Positions 25,211 through 37,984 of a stretch of 64,000 nt of DNA are shown piece after piece (the stretch's first letter is position 1; each line of letters starts with the position of its first letter). The stretch comes from Gordionus sp. m RMFG-2023 (Eukaryota; Nematomorpha; Gordioida; Chordodea; Parachordodidae): positions 49,391,366 to 49,455,365 of the forward strand of contig NC_088777.1 in assembly GCF_954871325.1 (NCBI RefSeq). Reading direction: 5' to 3'. The notes beneath the pieces are model-generated. The model had not been told where the DNA came from. It was given only the letters and a program-made list of their open reading frames with translations, and made no database searches. The position numbers were made by a program, and so were the translations under genes.

Positions 25211-25602
25211 TAGAGATGTGCAAAAGTGTCCGTACCTGGCCCGAATTTTTTTTTTTAAAAAAACGGGTTCGGGCTGAGTCGGGCCTTAGATTTTTAAAAA
25301 AAATTCGGGCCGGGTCGGGTCTTAATTTTTTTTAAAAATATAATATCTAATTTTATCAATTTTAATGTTGAATTTTATATGAAAAATGCTAATTATTTTG
25401 ATTTTATTTATAGAAACTAGACGCCATATAACATATATCGTTTATTTTGCGTATAATTTTAAAATTAATTTCTATATTTAAATAAATTCGAACCGGGCCG
25501 GTATATCTTTTCAAAAAAATTTCGGGTTCGGGTCGGGTGGGGCAAAGAATAAAATTCGGGCCTGGCCGGGCTTGAAAAAATTAGACCCGTTGCAGATCCC
25601 TA
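25211..25602. mobile_element. hAT-type element, TIR TAGAGATGTGCAA, target duplication GTGATACT
   Basis: 392 bases from TAGAGATGTGCAAAAGTG to CGTTGCAGATCCCTA with exact duplication GTGATACT (25203-25210, 25603-25610). Subterminal regions are arrays of CGGGTCGGGCC-type words on a background of A/T. Partial relatives occur at 25630-25812, 30170-30447, 49970-50065 and 50549-50819. Confidence 0.88.
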
Positions 25603-25629
25603 GTGATACTAAAGTAAGAGGATAAAAGA

Positions 25630-25812
25630 TTATAAGATGGAGAAAAAAAAACAAACGGCGCCTTGTTTCTTAGAAAATGTATAAAAAGTTGAAAAGTCGA
25701 ATGATATTATACCCAAAATAAAAGATACATGTCATATGGCGTCTAATTTTTACAAATAAAATTTAAAAAAAATATTAGGGCCTAAATGGGCCTACCTTTG
25801 CAGATCTCTACT
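25630..25812. mobile_element. Partial copy of the TAGAGATGTGCAA hAT family
   Basis: Shares AAAATAAAAGATA..ATATGGCGT with 30170-30447 and ends in TTTGCAGATCTCTA, the right terminus. The left end is not found. Confidence 0.55.
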
Positions 25813-26186
25813 CTGTATCTATATACAATAAGATACATGATAAAAGCGTATCGCCCTCTAATGCTATGGATCAAAAGAGTATTCCTTATTTCCGTCAAAC
25901 TATATATTAAAAAAATATAAGATTTGGGGAAACTTTATATAAAGAGTGCTGCACGTAAGTGGGCAGGTCGCGCGTACTTGTAAGCGAAATAGTTCGAAAA
26001 CATTTATTTAAATGTCTGCAGACTGATGACACATAAACTGGACAAACGAAAAAAACACAAAAACTTTTGGTTTTTTTAAAGATATTATTATATGGGCGAA
26101 AGTTTGGGGGGGGGGAGATATTTGGCTGATTATAACTTTACATTTCTTAATATAAACTAATAAATCTAAAGTAATATAAATTTAAC

Positions 26187-27028
26187 CAGGGATCCAAACC
26201 GAAACGAATATCGGTTTGGTTCGGGTTCAGGTTCGGATAAAAATAACGGTTCAAGGTTCAGGTTCGGTTCGTAAAAAATTAAAATATCGGTTCGGTTCGA
26301 ACCTCTAAGAACCGGTTTGAACATTTTTGTATCCAAGCCTACATTTGAATTATGTATAGGAAAAATACTTTTTTATTTTATCATTAATTAATAAAACACA
26401 TGTTAAAACCTTCATTTTTATTAATTGCACATTATAAAATAATATTTAAAGAATATATATCAATGATTAATTTTAATATGAACAAGATTTTACTTTTATT
26501 TTACTTAAATTTTTTTTATTAAGCCGCACAATTAATATATTTTCAAAATTCGTCTCACTCAAATTACACTATGAGGAGATAGTATAAATTTAATTGTTGA
26601 AAAGCATCTTTCCACACTGTCTTGGGTAGCCGGCACTGCCAATATGATATCGATTTGATATAATAATATTTTGGATTTAATTTTTCTCTAAGCATTATAA
26701 TTTACAAGCTTAAAATATTTTAAAAAATGTTGTAAAATGACAATATACTAAAGTTTATAAAAATTATGACCGACACTTATCAATCAAATGTGATTGATGT
26801 TAATCTTTAAAATAATTTGAATGTAATTGAAATTTTTTCAATATACTAATAATAATTTACATGTTTAAGCATAAAATCATGAGGCTCGAACCGGTTCAGA
26901 GACATTATAGCGGTTTGGTTCAGGTTCGGCTAGAATTTTTTTTAGCAGTTTAGGTTCGGTTCAGGTTTGATAAAAATACCGGTTTTTAGCGGTTTAACGG
27001 ATCGGTTCAGGTTCGGTTTGGATCCCTG
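26187..27028 (-). mobile_element. hAT element with remnant of transposase dimerisation domain
   Basis: 842 bases bounded by CAGGGATCCAAACCGAA and TTCGGTTTGGATCCCTG, with exact duplication AATTTAAC (26179-26186, 27029-27036). Both sides carry arrays of GGTTCAGGTTCGG words. On the minus strand at about 26560-26640 the frame reads AVPATQDSVERCFSTIKFIL and continues into LSPHSVI, matching the C-terminal ATQ.SVER.FS motif of hAT transposases, followed by a stop in place of the usual continuation. It is therefore an internally deleted, inactive copy. A weaker relative is at 54495-54930. Confidence 0.88.
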
Positions 27029-27384
27029 AATTTAACTATTAAAAAATATAATTAAAACTAAACAACATATTTTTTTTTTCAAATTATTCAAAACAGAAAT
27101 ATATATCAATAAATATCAAAAAATTGTAAAAAAACATTTAAATACCACAGTTATAATCTCAATAAGAAAATAAGGGGCAATAAAAAATGGACGAAGAAAA
27201 TTTTTCAAAATGTTTTTAAACCCTTTCACGTCCAGCGAGATCATTTGTTCATCAAAAATTTTAATCAATTTATTTTCATAATTTAAAAGATTAATGGTTG
27301 CTACTTAGACACATTAATTTACAAAGCAATATTTATTATTTCACATTTTATCATTAACCTGTCAAAATTACTATATGATGGTCT

Positions 27385-28015
27385 TCGACTCAAGAAGAGC
27401 TATCTGCACAACAAACACAAACGAGCACTCAATTCCGCCCCCGTCAGGTTCCTCCACAGATGAAATTGTAAAAGTAATTAAAAAATTGCGTAATAATAAA
27501 GCTCCTTGACTAGATAAAATAGGAGCTGAACATCTCAAAATTGCACCTAGAACTGTATCCTTCTCTTTTTAATAAAATATGGGAAACCGGAAAAACCTCT
27601 GTGGAATGGAATAATTCTCTCTTGTGTAATTTTCCCAAGATAAATGACCCAAAGAAATTTAATGACTATCGCGCTGTAGCTCTTACATCTGCTGTATCTA
27701 AGATTTTTTTTTTTGGTCCTGCTAAAAAACAGGATTATGTCATCTTTATCAAACTTAATCCCTAAATATATTTGTGCTTATAGACCAAACAAAAATATTC
27801 TCGAACCTATTCTTGCTTTAAATATAATGATACAAAAATGTTGGAAATTTAAATTTCCAGCTTTCTTCACTTTCGTAGAATTCAGTAAGGCATTCGATCG
27901 CGTAAGTCTTGACGCCCTGTGGAGGACACATTTGGAATGCGGGATTGAATCTAATGTTATATACATCCTAAAGAATCACTGTTCTAATTTACCCGCTTGT
28001 TTTAAAATTCTTTAA
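27385..28015 (+). mobile_element. LINE reverse-transcriptase fragment, decayed
   Basis: Plus-strand frames read DEIVKVIKKLRNNKAP (about 27456), a stop, LDKIGAEHLK, then EWNNSLLCNFPK and DYRAVALTSAVSKI (27600-27700), and after a frame change IPKYICAYRPNKN and FVEFSKAFDRVSLDALW (27880). These are the successive finger and palm motifs of a LINE reverse transcriptase. Motif A has Glu for the first catalytic Asp (usual FxDFxKAFD). Both ends are missing and at least one stop and one frameshift are present. Confidence 0.8.
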
Positions 28016-29239
28016 CTAAAACTTAAACTTAAAATCAACCACAACCCACTCTTAAAGTTATTAACTTATACTGCAATTCTTGGGCATAGTTTCTTTTTTC
28101 TGCCCCGCTCTTTCTCCTAAAGCCTATGGACGTATATAACATTTTTCGAAATGTGGCGTGTACAAGTACGTGCGGCTTGCCCACAAACGTGAAGAGGGCT
28201 CCTCATATTTTTTTAACTTTGCATCCTAATTAACTTCTGTTCCAATTAGATGGAAATGAGGAAAACCTAGAGTAGCTCTGTTGTTTATTCAACATCAGAG
28301 GGCATATGCGCTATATATCACGTATCGCGTAAATACAATTTCATTGTTACATATTTTACGCGCCAAAATTTTTACACTTTTACATCGATAACCATTATAT
28401 ATATATAAATCAATGGTATACAATGTTTTTATAATAGTTTATTACTAGTATTTTATGTTTAGCAATATTGAAAACACGTATCTCTTTTTAGTATTTTAAG
28501 CTCAGATAGCTAAAGTCGATGACGGTTGGAGAGGAAAATGATAGAAAAAAAGGTGAACCTCTACCTTGAAGATTGAAAAAAAGAGAAGGAAAATTGAATA
28601 GTTTTAATTCAATCACAGTTGGATTTGAATAAACAGGGCATTCTTTGGCGGCTGAAAGATGCCAGAACTGCACAGATGGTTATTCCAGATTCGAAAGTAA
28701 TAAATTGTAAAAATATCTCTATGTTTAAATAAAAATTGCAATCGTTTTATTTCTCATCATTTCAAAATAAATTGTATATTTTTTTTTACATATGAAATTA
28801 TCCCAATGATGACAAATGGCAACATTTCATAATTCTCTATATATATATACACACTTTTTTTAAATAAAAATAACGTTGAAAATGTGTTATATGAGTCTTG
28901 TATAACTCAGTTTTAGAAAAATAAAAATTTTTATGTTCACGGGAAATATGCCGGGCGCGATAGGGTAACGTATTTTTATTTTTTATATATAATCTCTACG
29001 GTAAAATAAAAAAATTAAGTATATATAAAAAAAAATGTTTTGCTTGCTTATTATTACGACATTTACTTAAAAAAAATGAAAATTTTTAAAAATTATGAAA
29101 AATATTTGGGATTACATATTAACCTATTCATATTGCGAATCATAACGCCTCTTTATTTTTTGATTTTTTTTAAAAAAAAATTTTATATGAAAATATTAAT
29201 TTCCTCCTAAAAGTAAATAAATGAAAAGGAATTGTCATA
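28016..29239. other. Intergenic DNA, no gene recognised
   Basis: 28100-28350 is somewhat richer in G+C than its surroundings but gives no protein or RNA I recognise. The rest is A+T-rich. Confidence 0.4.
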
Positions 29240-29241
29240 TA

Positions 29242-29454
29242 CAGTGTTGTGATGATTTAATGAAACATATTGACGATTAAATTCAAACCCATTCATATAA
29301 AATGATAATATTTGCAAAAATAATTAAAATATAGACAAAGCATTGTTGAAATTTCTTTTATTATTTCTTTTGTTGTACATTTTGTAAAGATTATAATTAT
29401 ATATGCATGTGTTTAAATTAAATCGTCAATATGTTTCATTAAATTATCACACTG
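29242..29454. mobile_element. Tc1/mariner-like MITE, copy 1
   Basis: 213 bases flanked by TA, beginning CAGTGTTGTGATGATTTAATG and ending with the inverted form (CATTAAATTATCACACTG). TA flank and CAGTG ends fit Tc1-like elements. Nearly identical to the copy 120 bases downstream. Confidence 0.8.
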
Positions 29455-29572
29455 TATGTATGCAGAGATTTAAATACATTTACACCAATCAAGTGTATAC
29501 ACATAAAGGAAATTATTTACAAAATGTTGTAAAATAGCTATATACAAACAAATATTCACAAAAATGATAATA

Positions 29573-29766
29573 CAGTGTTGTGATGATTTAATGAATATTG
29601 ACGATTAAATTCAAACCCATTCTTATAAAATGATAATATTTGCAAAGATAATTAAAATATAGACAATGCATTATTTAATTTGTTGTACATTTGTAAAGAT
29701 TATAATTATATATGCATGTGATTTAATTAAATCGTCAATATGTTTCATTAAATCATCACAACACTG
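29573..29766. mobile_element. Tc1/mariner-like MITE, copy 2
   Basis: 194 bases, TA flanks, termini CAGTGTTGTGATGATTTAAT and ATTAAATCATCACAACACTG. Same orientation and interior as copy 1, with a short internal deletion. Confidence 0.8.
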
Positions 29767-29885
29767 TATATGTTAAATTTACCGGCTTCATCTATATCAC
29801 CCGAAAAATTTTGTTCTCACTTAAAACTGACACATAATTTCAAAAAAATAAATAAGTCGATCATCTTCATATTGTTATTCGTAAC

Positions 29886-30108
29886 TAGTGTTGTTAAAAG
29901 GCTTATATTGAGCCGATTTTTAAAAACGGCGAATTCAATATTTTATTCAGAAAAATATTGCCTAAGCCTTGAGATTTCGCCTATTCATGTCTAGACCTTT
30001 GTGCTATCTATGAGCAAAATCTTCAGGCTTGCCTAATATTATTCTAGATAAAATATTGAGTTAGCCGTTTTTAACAATCGGCTCAAATCGAGCCGTTTAA
30101 CAACACTA
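29886..30108. mobile_element. hAT MITE family 1, full copy with target duplication TTCGTAAC
   Basis: 223 bases, TAGTGTTGTTAAAAGGC to GAGCCGTTTAACAACACTA, almost fully self-complementary. Exact duplication TTCGTAAC (29878-29885, 30109-30116). Shares the internal words GTCTAGACCTTTG and GAGCAAAATCTTCA with 57657-57874. Confidence 0.92.
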
Positions 30109-30169
30109 TTCGTAACCATAAACAAACTTGTGGCTTCTAAGGTTCTTATAAAAATAAAGTTGGAAATTT

Positions 30170-30447
30170 TTTTCGTTTAAATTTTATAAAAATTAATTTT
30201 TATAATTACTCAAAATAAAAGATATATTATATATGGCGTTTAGTTTCTATAAATTAAAACCAAATATTTTTATTTTACATAAAAGATTCAACCTAAATTG
30301 ATAAATTTAGATATAATTAAAAAACTTTAAAAACCCGACCCGACTTGACCCAAATTTTCTTAAAAAGCCCGAACCCTTTTTGAAAAAAAAGGCCCTAACC
30401 CAGCCTCGAGCCCGTTCTGGCCGGGCATACTTTTGCAGATCTCTACC
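30170..30447. mobile_element. Partial copy of the TAGAGATGTGCAA hAT family
   Basis: Contains CCCGACCCGACTTGACCC-type words and ends in TTTTGCAGATCTCTA. It directly follows a family 1 MITE. The left terminus is missing. Confidence 0.55.
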
Positions 30448-31107
30448 TTATATTATAAGTTTTTGGGAAGGTAGAATTTTTGAATTCATCATCAACTCTT
30501 CTGGGAAATTACCTTTATTATATATTAAATTAAAATGAGAGAACATTAGGGTAGCACATTCTAAAGTTCAGCATAAGTACTATGGATGCCAGCGTCAGTG
30601 CAATTTTTTAATGGTTTATATCGCTGATTGTATCTATTTATAAAATATAAATTTAATAAAATGGAAGGAAATAATGATAAAGCTAACTACTCAACAAGGA
30701 TGAAAGTTTAAAATAGAAAAAAAAGTTTGATGAAATTTGCAACAACAACAAAAGAATTAGTTATTACAAAAGGTATATTTAAAAAATTAAAAATAAATTT
30801 ATTTTAAACTAATAAATCATTTTTATTAGTTTTAAAAAATATTAATTAACTAGAATTTTTTTATATTTATATTAGAAATCTCTCTGGTATAATAGGGGTT
30901 AAAAATAATTCAATTTTTTACTTTTGTACTTAATATAGATATACAGATATAGAGATATTTTTACAGACTATAAATAAGATATATTTTTTAGAAAACATTT
31001 GCAGAATAGATAGTATTAGTGTAAATATTTTAAATTATTAAATTTATGAACTCTTTTAGATAATCGTAACTTAATTTACAAACTAAAATCAAAATATTTC
31101 TAATAAA
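30448..31107. other. A+T-rich DNA, no feature called
   Basis: A short frame starting with ATG at 30661 (begins MEGNNDKANYS) lacks support. It lies upstream of the open frames from 31108. Confidence 0.3.
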
Positions 31108-31230
31108 ATGAAACTAATTCTATTAATATGCATCTACGCTTATTTTAGAACTATTCCTACTCAAAGAGGTATACATTCATTTCAATCTCATAAATATATA
31201 ATCGCATTAAACCCTACAAAAGCGATGTAA
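31108..31230 (+). CDS. Short frame with signal-peptide-like start, possible first exon
   Basis: 40 codons from ATG after AATAAA-like sequence. The start MKLILLICIYAYF is a good signal peptide core. A GTATAC donor after position 31168 would make a 61-base first exon ending in phase 1. Further open stretches follow at 31219-31357 (contains YNASFTRLISRCNLSY) and 31624-31699 (EFYELCFLFHYPGLFDVY in one frame). I could not join these with matching phases. No family recognised. Confidence 0.3.
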   Translation: MKLILLICIYAYFRTIPTQRGIHSFQSHKYIIALNPTKAM

Positions 31231-32186
31231 AATATCCAGGTATAACGCTTCGTTTACCCGGCTAATATCACGATGTAACTTAAGCTATGCAAAAATTACA
31301 AAATACATCATGTTAAATTATAGCCCCTATACTATGAATTGTTTAAGCTATATTGGATAATTAAAAACTAGTCCCAAAACTCACATTAGGGAGAAATAAA
31401 AGCTTCTTAAATTTATAAATTTTGATTTTGAAATTTAAACAATAATATAATATAAAATTATAATTAATAAATTTTGCAATATTGTTGGGTAGTGTTTCTT
31501 AAGGTGGATATTAATTTGACAAAATTTATAATCATAAGTAGATATTTCTAGCGTTTAGTAATATATCAAGATATATCTCATGGAAAAATATAATAATTCC
31601 AAATTTATATTTTATAGTTATAGGTGCAGAGTTTTACGAGCTATGCTTTCTGTTCCATTATCCTGGCTTATTCGATGTATATACAGAAGGGAATAAAACG
31701 TGAGATCATTTATTATTTTTATATGAATAATTAATGAAAAAATATTTAATATTTTAACAATAAAACATTGTTTATTAAAATAAAGGAATAGAGATATTGA
31801 TTATCATATAGGAAACTATATAAAACTGGTATATTATAATGGTATAAATGTAATTTAGGCTAGAACCAATTATTAGGAAAAAATATTTTATATTTTTTAT
31901 ATATATTTCCCCAAAGATGCTAACTTTGGAAGGGATGGTTTACATAGGTTCTCATTTCAACTCCTACAATATTTTAAATTTTTATTATATAAGATTAGAA
32001 AAAATTATTTACTATGTTTAAAATTAAACTTTGATAAATGATACAATAATATATAATTTTAAATTTTTTTAAAAGAATTTTTCCTAGCTAGATGGAAATA
32101 TCATCATTTTATTTTTGTTCAATAAAAACATTTTTGAAAATAAGATATTTTAGGGTTTTCACTTTTTTTTTACCTAAAGATTTTAA

Positions 32187-32918
32187 ATTTTAGTCGTTAT
32201 TTTTAAAAAATTATTTTTATTTAAAATTTTATATTTTGAGGAGAGGATAATTGGAGAATATTTTTTAAAAAAAAGATTCGCTGAACTCTATCTACATAAA
32301 GAGAATAATTCAATATCATCTTATATCCAAGGGGGTGATAGGAATATAGTTACATATTTAGTAAACAGAACCATATACAAAATGTTGTGGATATTTGAAA
32401 GTTTTGAATTGACGAACCTAGAAAAATTAATTGAATTAAATCAAACATTAAAAATTGAAGCTGAAGTGAGTAGTAGTTCATTACTCAACATTTTTAGTAA
32501 CTTTATCCTAGGTCGAGATCCGATTGAATAGCATTGGTTCAATTATTGTGCTTTGTATGTTGACGTTAAACACTGATAGGCTATTCAAATGTGTTCAATA
32601 TACGAACTCAAATGTGAGTCAGATATTTTTTTTATTTGGTAACAAGATTTGGGAAGGAAAGTTATGAAAAGCTAAAATATAATTAATATTTGTTTAAGAA
32701 TATTATATTTTTTTAAATTTCACCCATAGATTACAATAATTGTTAGAGATAATTTGATATCTGTAGAAACGAAACAATTGAACATTACAAGTTTAAACAC
32801 ATACCTAAATCATATCGTATATCGCCTTACTTGGAGCTTACCCAGAAAAAATTTTTTTCAATACACTTTTATAGGTGGAAGTATAAATATATCTTGTATT
32901 TTTACAATGTGCAATTAA
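32187..32918 (+). CDS. Unrecognised gene segment, two exons with matching phase
   Basis: An open frame of 114 codons (32187-32528) contains a GTGAGT donor after 32465, at IEAE. A following open stretch from acceptor CCCATAG (exon from 32730, reading ITIIVRDNLISVETKQLNIT) is in the same phase and stays open to 32918, with another GTGG donor after 32874. The joined product has an N-glycosylation site (NIT) and mixed polar/hydrophobic content unlike random A+T-rich sequence. No start codon or domain is identified; it may continue the secreted-protein start at 31108. Function unknown. Confidence 0.4.
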
Positions 32919-34789
32919 TCTGCTTATGATCATTTCTGTGTTATAATATAATAAAATAAATATAATTATGCATTAAATAAAAATTTGCAACATTGAAATA
33001 TGCATTATATCACAATTAAATTATTTTCTGAAACCAATTTTTTAGTTAAGAGTAAGGACGTAAATTTTTCCTAACTTTTTCCCAATTTTCATAATGTGCT
33101 CTTTGAGTAAATAATCATGATTTTTTAAAAATATTTTACTTAAAAAGATTTATCTACTTGGTAATAAATTATAGTTGTTTTGATATATATACATTAATTC
33201 TCAATCATTCACCATAATATTATATTAGTCAACCTAAGTAAATATGATCTGAAGAAATTTTTTTTACAAACTAAGGTAAAGATAGGGAGTAGTATTAAAA
33301 GTTAGAGACATATGGGATAAGATAGAGATAGTGTTTAATTTAAATGTTGAGAGGTAGGAATGAAAATAAATAAATTTCTTGGTAAGAGTAGCAGGTCAAG
33401 TGATTCTAGACAGACTAGCAATCATTTTAAGGTAATAATAGCAATTTACTTGAGTTCAACCTAAATTTCTTAATTTTTATTATAAATTTTTACAACATTA
33501 AATTAATTAATATTCAATCTCATTTGCAATTTTGATATTAAATTTTACAAAATATTCTTATTTACAATTAATATAATTAAATTTACATACATACAATATA
33601 AGTTATAGAATATTTTTGTAATAAACTGAAACAATTAATTATTTCCCTGCAACGATACAATGGAAACATAACAAAAATATTGATAATTTATCATCTGAAG
33701 AGAAAAGTAAAATATGCTTTCGAAATAGCCGTCTTATGTAAAATTGTCCATTATTAGATAAGAAAATTTTAATAATATATGATTGATTATATTCATACAC
33801 ATTTTGATTTATAAAAAAAAATTCGATGCTTTATTATTATTTATTCTAATTATCTTTTAATTTACTTGAGCTAAATATCTTATCAAGCCTTTATTTTATA
33901 CATTGCGAAAAATTTTCATAGTCATAATCTAAATATTCAAATTATTAAATTATCAAACCACAACTAAAAATTCAAACTTTTATTACATATATTATTTCAA
34001 TAATTACGCATATAAAAGTCAAGAGCTCTGATAAACTTAAAATTTTGTTCCTTTAATAGGGGAAAATATATAATAATAATAGGAGCAAGCAAGTTATTTT
34101 GACAAAATATAAAAATATCTTATGCTCGTTTTGTTCCTTCAAAGCAAATACAATATCGTCTCAACTTTATTTTTCTTCCTACCATGATTTTATTATGCAC
34201 GCCCTTTACCTCAATATCCTTTCCTATATTAATTATTAAACACAATCAATCGCTATTACCACAGAAAAGGTGCTTACTTAAATATAAAATTGTTAGTTAG
34301 TTTGGTGGTCTAAATGATTACACATCCCGAGTCTAGTATTTATTCCCTGTAACATTCTTATTGAGCGTTACTCTTCTTCTGGGCTTTCTATTATTTTATG
34401 AGTGCAAATCAAAAGTAGATTTAAGTGTAAACAATACAAAATAATATGGTTATATAAAAAATGATATTATTTTATGGGGAAGAGTATAATGTTGCTTGGT
34501 ATATTCTTAATACTTTCTAAGATGGTAATAAACTATAAATAACACAAAGTTTAAAATAAATTAATTATAAAAAAAGATTTGTAAAGTATGCTCTACCTTG
34601 AAAGGTGGGTTGAGAAAAATATTTTTATTTGTTATAGGTTATAGGTAAATGTACTAGATATCTAGATATTTTTACATCACTAAAAATATATAATTTAAAA
34701 GCATTTGCAAAAAAAAGATATTATTGATATGATGAATATTTAATAAAATCATTAAATTCATTTTTATAATAATAGATTAATATAATTCT
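32919..34789. other. A+T-rich DNA, no feature seen
   Basis: No open frame, repeat or terminal inverted repeat that I can support. Confidence 0.5.
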
Positions 34790-37340
34790 ATTTAAATAGC
34801 AAATAAAAATATTTTTCGGCACCAGTCATTCATTCCTTGATGTCGTGCGATGGTAATAATAGACAGCTTCAGAATTCTGTCCAAGATAGTGGGGTAAAAC
34901 CTTTGTTCCAATATCTCATTGTTGTCCTCGTTGAGGTTATCGACTTTGTCAATCAAAGGACTTCGATGCTCGAATTCACAGGACGGTCTGATCAATTTGG
35001 GGTAGGCCTCCGATGTGTATGTCCTGAAGGGTGGCGTGAGCATCTTCGCTGCTGATCCATTTCTCGTTTGTTGTTTTGTTCTGAAGCGATCCACATTAGG
35101 TTTCAAGCTAGGTGGACCTAGTTAAGGATAGATGCCCGCAAGCAAGGAATCTGGCACCTATTTTCTTAATGATTGTATATGCAACCTGGCTTTCAGTAAC
35201 GATGGCCGAGACCTTCTCTTATACTTGTTGAAACCGACTCATTTAGAAAAGATTCTTTTTTGTTTAATGTGGGGCGTGGCTAGTTCTGGAATCCCAAGAG
35301 TGTGTTTGGACTCATCATAGGTGAATGATTATCACTCGGAAAGTATTTGCGATTCATATGTGCTTGAAAAAAGCGTCGACGTGAATAAACGTGATAGCCG
35401 AGAATGTAAAAAAGGTATTCAGGAGCGCCTGGCGACTACTGCTTATTTGCTTTAAGGTAGTCGATACGGGGTATGTCCTCAGGGTTATGATACTATAATA
35501 TGTTCGAACACTTTTGACAGACCCGTTACTTAATAGGTAAAATGTTTCAGAATTCTGAGTGCTTGCTATTCCCCTTTCGTTATTGATTGGAGGGAGTGAA
35601 AGAATCAACTGGCAAAAACTCAGGAGAGATTTATATTCCTGATCCATCAGGCGGTTTTATTCTTAAGTTAATCTCAGTTCTTATGTAAGTGATTCTCTCC
35701 ACAGGCCTGATTTGGTTTTATTAACGATTAATCCAGGCGGCAGCCATATCCAGGTAGGCAATGGTGTATCCCTGATACTAACTGGTGGTCAGCATGAAAA
35801 ATAATTATGTCAACTAAATACATCGAATAGTTGGCGATAATGATGGACTAGGAGCATAGGTCAAGCACTATATTATGGAGGGTGTAGGGGAAAACCCCAG
35901 TCCCCATGAGGAGGGTCTTGTACTTATATTTGGTGTTAGTGATCGCGAATCCCAAAAATCTCAGCCTACTTTGGTCTGGAGGAATGGAGTAAAAGGTATA
36001 TTTTAAGTCAATTTTTGTTGCCTTACTTGTTAAACGTTTGGGCGATTATAGGAATGGTCTTGAGTCGGAACGGGTACTTTAAGAAGTTGCACGAGACGTT
36101 AAAGAAGTCTAATATAACGCGGGGGATTTCGTTACTCTTGTGGATCAGGAATAGTGGGGAACAGAACATACCTTCAGTTACTTATTGACGGCAGGGTACT
36201 AGTTGTCACACAATGTGGGTATACTTGCTAACCAATCTGATAAATCGATTTTTTAAATAACCAAATCGAGACAGAAGCCTCTCAAGGCTATTCGGCATAT
36301 AAAGGGGGACTGGAAGGGGTGTGGGTTGAGGATGGATGCGGGTACTAATCTGGAAAATAGATTAACTTCCATGCTGTGTGTAACGTCGATACCCGTAAGA
36401 CTAAGAAGTTTGGAGAATTTACCTAATGACGCACTTCGACCGTCAGCGCTAACGGAGGCATGACGGCTGCGCTGTACGAGGTAATTTTGAGAATATATTG
36501 GCCATGATAATAAGTTCACCTCGTATAACTGTTCGGTGACCGATAATTTCACAATTGTAATAATCGTAAACTGAGGGCTAGTCATCATCTTCCACGATGT
36601 GGTCTCTGGCTTTATCACCCTTCCCAGAAGGTGAACGTCTAAGATATCTTATCCAGGGCCGAAGTTAGTTCCCGTCCTAATCTTGAGATCCAGTATCCGC
36701 CCTGGGAGCCAGAGCTTCTGCAACTCTAAATTATAACGCGGATGGGGGGAGGGACTTTGGAATTCACTAACTTGCTGAAGGTTTTTCTTGGTGTCTCCTA
36801 ATCTTGGTTGCTTGAGTAGATATTCCATTTCGTAATTGCTGACGTTGGAGGTGGTGGGGTAATCATTTTTGGGGATAAGGGGGTGAATAGTACAGCTGAT
36901 GTTATATCCAGCCCTCTGTCCCTATCTTTGGGTTGGATTAGATCAAAAGGGGATTTCAATGTTCCCCTGTTGTGGTTTTCCGTCAAACTTGTAAATCAGG
37001 GACTAGGGTTCCCATTTGATCTGCTCCCAACTCTATGCCTCTGACCTGGCGTAAATCTGTGATTTCAATGCAATGTCCCTTAAGAATTTGCATGACATAT
37101 CCTCTTTTAATTCTTGACTGCTATATTCAGTGACGGTAACTTTTAGACGTCTCTGCCTTATACCAGATAGCCGGGTGAGTTTTCTGCTAAAAAGATAGCA
37201 TTCATGTAGTGCTTAGCGATCTTAATAAGTCATGGCTTACTAGTCTTTGTCATAATATAGTGATTTCAATTCCTCACCCGAGAGTAGGAATTTGGTGGTT
37301 TCGGAAGTTAGGTCGATCACGTGATGCGAGAGTTAGATAA
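34790..37340 (-). mobile_element. Fossil Ty3/gypsy-like pol region, G+C-richer island
   Basis: About 2.5 kb with clearly higher G+C than its flanks. Minus-strand frames near 36000-36180 show reverse-transcriptase-like stretches (CSPLFLIHKSNEIPRVILD, LKYPFRLKTIPII), and KYKTLLMGTG-like text near 35910. The element is badly broken, with many interruptions, and no LTRs were found, so family placement is tentative and age must be considerable. The open frames on either strand here are shadows of this fossil. Confidence 0.55.
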
Positions 37341-37980
37341 ATAAATGAAAATGATTATCACAAAGAAAGTGATTAGATTCTCTAAAAATATTTTTTGGTG
37401 GTAGTAAAAATTCTCAAATCCATTTTAGGTTATTTTCCCTAAGTTGATTAATTTTCTAACATATTTATAAGAAAAATATAAAATAGTTTTTATAATACAA
37501 AGTGAAAAAATAGATATCGTTTATATATTCTATATAATAATTCAAAAAAATTTATAATGATTTTATGTGTATTATGATTAAGGAATAAAAATATTATATA
37601 AAAATGGACTTAATTCAAACCATTTGATTCTAGAGGTCCTGGGTTTGTGGCTTGTTAAAAAAAATTCTTTTAATTAAAATCATTTCGAGAAATAAGTATT
37701 TTAAAAGGTATTTTTGTATAATTAAATATAATTAAGCGTTTTTATCATGTTATCTTCTAATTTTAAGATAAAATTATCTTCGGACCTATATCATAATTTT
37801 GACAAAGGTTAAGCTGATTAGTTCCCAACATACCTTGTATATTTATGTATTTATATTTAAAATCTAAAAAAATAATAGTTACTTAAATCTAATGATTATT
37901 CCTTTATGCAATTATATCTTACTAAGATCTAGCATTATTAATAATAAATAAAATAATTATTAGCCAGTTATTGAATAGGC
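37341..37980. other. A+T-rich spacer between fossil fragments
   Basis: Sharp drop in G+C on entering this stretch. No gene or repeat termini seen. Confidence 0.4.
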
Positions 37981-37984
37981 AAAA

